This document shows positions 61,606-64,000 of a stretch of DNA of 64,000 nt, piece after piece. Positions within the stretch are counted from its first letter, which is position 1. Each line of letters begins with the position of its first letter. The stretch comes from Hylemonella sp. (GTDB lineage: Bacteria > Pseudomonadota > Gammaproteobacteria > Burkholderiales > Burkholderiaceae_C): the NCBI GenBank assembly GCA_030680575.1, contig JAUXVI010000021.1, positions 1-64,000 on the forward strand, read 5' to 3'. A program made the position numbers and the translations under genes. The notes beneath the pieces are model-generated. The model saw only the letters and a list, made by a program, of their open reading frames with translations, ran no database searches and had not been told where the DNA came from.

Positions 61606-64000
61606 ATGCTTACCGCGCCCCCCGTTGGGACCGATCAACACCGCCCCTCTCGCAGTCACTCTTCCCTGCGGATCGCGTTCGAATCGGTGTGGGATCTCCT
61701 GCTGCTGGGCGTCCTGCTGCTGGCACTGATCTGGAGCCTCGTCCTGTGGGAAGGCCAGCGAAGCAAAGAGGAACGACTCGCCGATTTCAGGCAGAACCTG
61801 ACGCACCTGACCGCCATTCTGGATGAAACGCTGGTGCGACAGCTCAACGGCATCGACAACGCGCTGCTCATTTTGCGCGAGGACTACCGGAGGGACAAAG
61901 CCAATCTGATGCGCACAGCGGGCCTGCTGCGGCATGGCCCGCTCAAGGCGCTGGATGTGAATGTCACCGTGATCGGTCGCACCGGCTATTCAGAAATCAG
62001 CGATGCACCCAACTACGGGGCTCCCGTCTACCTGGGCGACCACCTGCACTTCCGCCACTTTGCCGATGGTGGCGCCGACCGGCTTTATATCAGCGAGCCC
62101 ATGATGGACCGCCTCAGAAAGCTCTGGCGTGTGCAGCTGGTGCGCCCCATTGTGGGTAAGAACAGCCAGTTCCTGGGTGTGATCGTGATCTCCATGTCTC
62201 CCGAGGAGCTCACTCGTTTCATCCAGCCGCTGACGATCGGTGCCGACACCATCATGTCGGTGTTCTCGCACGATGGTGTCTTGTTGAGTCGCTCCCGGGA
62301 TTTGCCGGCACACATGGGGACCCGTCTGTCCGGCAAGATCATGGCAGAGTACCAGCGTCAGAGGGAAGGCTTCGAAATACGCCCCTCAACGCTGGACCAG
62401 GTCGAGCGCGGCCAAGCTTACCGCTGGGTCGAGGCTTACCCCCTGCTGCTGCTGGTCTCGCGCTCGCCCGCTGACCTGTACGCGGCAATCAGCGCCCAGC
62501 AGAGATTGTTGGCGCTCCTGGGCACGGGTGCCAGCCTGATGGTGCTGGTCTCACTGGCCTGGATCGGGCGTTCGCTGTACCTGCGCAAGCTGGCAGAAAT
62601 CCGCCTCAATCTCGAACATTCCCACCTGACCGAAGCCCAGCGCATCGCGCACCTGGGCAGTTGGGAGTACGACCTGGTGACGAACCGCTGGACCTGGTCG
62701 GAGCAGGTGTTTCGCATGCTCGAATTCGACAGGCCGCAAGCCGGTGCGAGGTCGAGCAGACTGCTTGAAATGACGCACCCGGAAGACCGCGCCAGTGTCA
62801 ATGATTCGTATGCTCGCGCCTTGAAGGAGCAGATCCCGTTCGACATCAGCTACCGCGTGCGCATGGCAGACGGACGCATCAAATGGTTGCACGCACGCGG
62901 CAGCCGCAGCATCAATGCGCTCGGCCACGCCGTGATGGCTGGCACGGTGCAGGACATCACAGCCGCCAAAGACGAGGAAGCGGCACGCGAAGCCTTGTCG
63001 CGCGACAGGCTGCTGCTGTTGGAATCGACCGGCGAGGGCATTTACGGCATGGACCTGCAGGGCAAATGCACCTTCATCAATCCGGCTGCCAGCCGGATGC
63101 TGGGCTTCGCGTCGTCGGACATCATCGGCCGCAACATCCACGAACTGATCCACTACAAACGTGCCGACGGCTCGCTCTACCCCCGGGAAGAGTGTCCGAT
63201 GAGCCGGACATCGCTGACCGGCGAGGCCGTCGAGTCGATCGAAGAGGTGTTCTGGCGCAAGGACGGAACACCGCTGCCAGTGGAGTACTCTGCCCATCCG
63301 ATCCGCGATGCCGAACAGGTATCGGGGACTGTGGTCATCTTCTCCGACGTCAGCGAACGGCGGCGCAGCGAGGCCGAGATGCGCATTGCGGCCACGGCTT
63401 TTGAAACGCAGGAAGGCATCTTCATCACCGACGCCAACGGCCTGATCCTGCGCGTCAACAGCGCTTTCAGCGCCATCACCGGTTATACCGCTGCCGAGGT
63501 GGAAGGCAAGAATCCGCGTTTTCGCAGTTCCGGGCGTCACGACAATGCCTTCTATGCGGCGATGTGGACGCGACTCCAGACCACAGGCGCCTGGAAGGGC
63601 GAGATCTGGAACCGCCGCAAGAACGGCGAGATCTACCCCGAGTCCGCCACCATCACAGCCGTGCGCGGCGAAGACGGCACGGTCAGCCACTACGTTGCCA
63701 CGCTGCACGACATCACCGAGCGCAAGGCGGCCGAGGAAGAAATCCACCAGCTCGCTTTTTACGACCCGCTCACCAAGTTGCCCAACCGCCGGCTGCTGCA
63801 GGACCGGCTGGAGCAGGCCCTGGCCACCAGCAGTCGCAGCCAGCACCATGGTGCCGTGATGTTCATCGATCTTGACAAGTTCAAGCAACTCAACGACACC
63901 CTGGGTCACGATCACGGCGACCTGCTGCTGCTGCAGGTCGCCCAACGTCTGCAGCACTGTGTACGCCAGGCCGACACCGTAGCCCGCCTGGGCGGGGACG
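61606..64000 (+). CDS. Membrane PAS/GGDEF sensor protein (3' end outside window)
   Basis: At least 798 codons are open from ATG 61606. Order: transmembrane helix (about residues 28-47), periplasmic sensor region (about 50-300, Cache-like), second helix (about 300-322), three PAS domains (about 340-450, 468-580 and 590-705), and the start of a GGDEF domain from about 718 (YDPLTKLPNRRLLQDRLEQAL, FIDLDKFKQLNDTLGHDHGD). The last codons are ARLGGD, the beginning of the GGDEF loop, with an I-site RQAD five residues upstream. An EAL domain could follow beyond the window. Confidence 0.88.
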   Translation, partial: MLTAPPVGTDQHRPSRSHSSLRIAFESVWDLLLLGVLLLALIWSLVLWEGQRSKEERLADFRQNLTHLTAILDETLVRQLNGIDNALLILREDYRRDKANLMRTAGLLRHGPLKALDVNVTVIGRTGYSEISDAPNYGAPVYLGDHLHFRHFADGGADRLYISEPMMDRLRKLWRVQLVRPIVGKNSQFLGVIVISMSPEELTRFIQPLTIGADTIMSVFSHDGVLLSRSRDLPAHMGTRLSGKIMAEYQRQREGFEIRPSTLDQVERGQAYRWVEAYPLLLLVSRSPADLYAAISAQQRLLALLGTGASLMVLVSLAWIGRSLYLRKLAEIRLNLEHSHLTEAQRIAHLGSWEYDLVTNRWTWSEQVFRMLEFDRPQAGARSSRLLEMTHPEDRASVNDSYARALKEQIPFDISYRVRMADGRIKWLHARGSRSINALGHAVMAGTVQDITAAKDEEAAREALSRDRLLLLESTGEGIYGMDLQGKCTFINPAASRMLGFASSDIIGRNIHELIHYKRADGSLYPREECPMSRTSLTGEAVESIEEVFWRKDGTPLPVEYSAHPIRDAEQVSGTVVIFSDVSERRRSEAEMRIAATAFETQEGIFITDANGLILRVNSAFSAITGYTAAEVEGKNPRFRSSGRHDNAFYAAMWTRLQTTGAWKGEIWNRRKNGEIYPESATITAVRGEDGTVSHYVATLHDITERKAAEEEIHQLAFYDPLTKLPNRRLLQDRLEQALATSSRSQHHGAVMFIDLDKFKQLNDTLGHDHGDLLLLQVAQRLQHCVRQADTVARLGGD

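Overview
The window looks like a chromosome segment of a GC-rich betaproteobacterium of the Comamonadaceae (Rhodoferax/Polaromonas/Acidovorax-like). The grounds are the phaC-phaA-phaB polyhydroxybutyrate order, the gene styles, the 6S RNA next to zapA, and two short interspersed repeat families that I recall from Comamonadaceae genomes. This is inference from sequence style; no search was run.

Layout. 1-620: left end of an IS256-family element (transposase running off the window) that has interrupted an unknown lower-GC gene. 758-6645: a PLP aminotransferase, a lipoprotein phosphatase, an HDOD protein, endonuclease III and a membrane diguanylate cyclase. 6654-21660: one long minus-strand cobalamin unit. 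It opens with a cobalamin riboswitch and btuB, then cobB, a cytoplasmic BtuF-like protein, cobU, btuF, btuC, btuD, cobO, bluB, cbiB, cobD, cobQ, cobT, cobS and cobC. Most genes overlap by 4 bases or a few more. It covers uptake, corrinoid adenylation, side-chain amidation, lower-ligand synthesis and nucleotide-loop assembly, but contains no corrin-ring genes. 21711-24433: a zapB-like gene, zapA, 6S RNA, a TauE/SafE permease and a formyltransferase.

24793-34485: an oxalate module. It has a tripartite tricarboxylate-type transporter (binding protein, small and large membrane subunits), a cytidylate-kinase-like protein fused to a BON domain, a Crp/Fnr regulator, oxalyl-CoA decarboxylase and two formyl-CoA transferases. 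Near-identical TTGAC-N4-RTCAA operators lie upstream of the transporter and between the regulator and oxc, so the two halves look like one regulon. 34525-43461: HD-GYP protein, PfkB, an ABC/FtsX/HlyD export set, a small monooxygenase-like protein and an M6-like putative protease whose zinc motif reads HDxxH. 43553-46574: a 2-oxoacid dehydrogenase E1 alpha/beta pair with a free-standing 80-residue lipoyl domain and a lipoate ligase-like gene, but no E2 catalytic domain or E3; an FNR-type box lies upstream. 47131-52200: a YhiI-RbbA-YhhJ-type export operon. 52373-64000: flavin oxidoreductase, DUF808 protein, AI-2E-family permease, PHB genes, a small membrane protein, PgeF, maleylacetoacetate isomerase and a PAS/GGDEF sensor running off the end.

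The most unusual structural signal is that copies of interspersed repeats sit in frame inside conserved genes (cobQ, cobU, cbiB twice, pgeF), giving extra or replaced peptide segments; other copies lie between genes, and one appears to supply the ribosome binding site of yhhJ.
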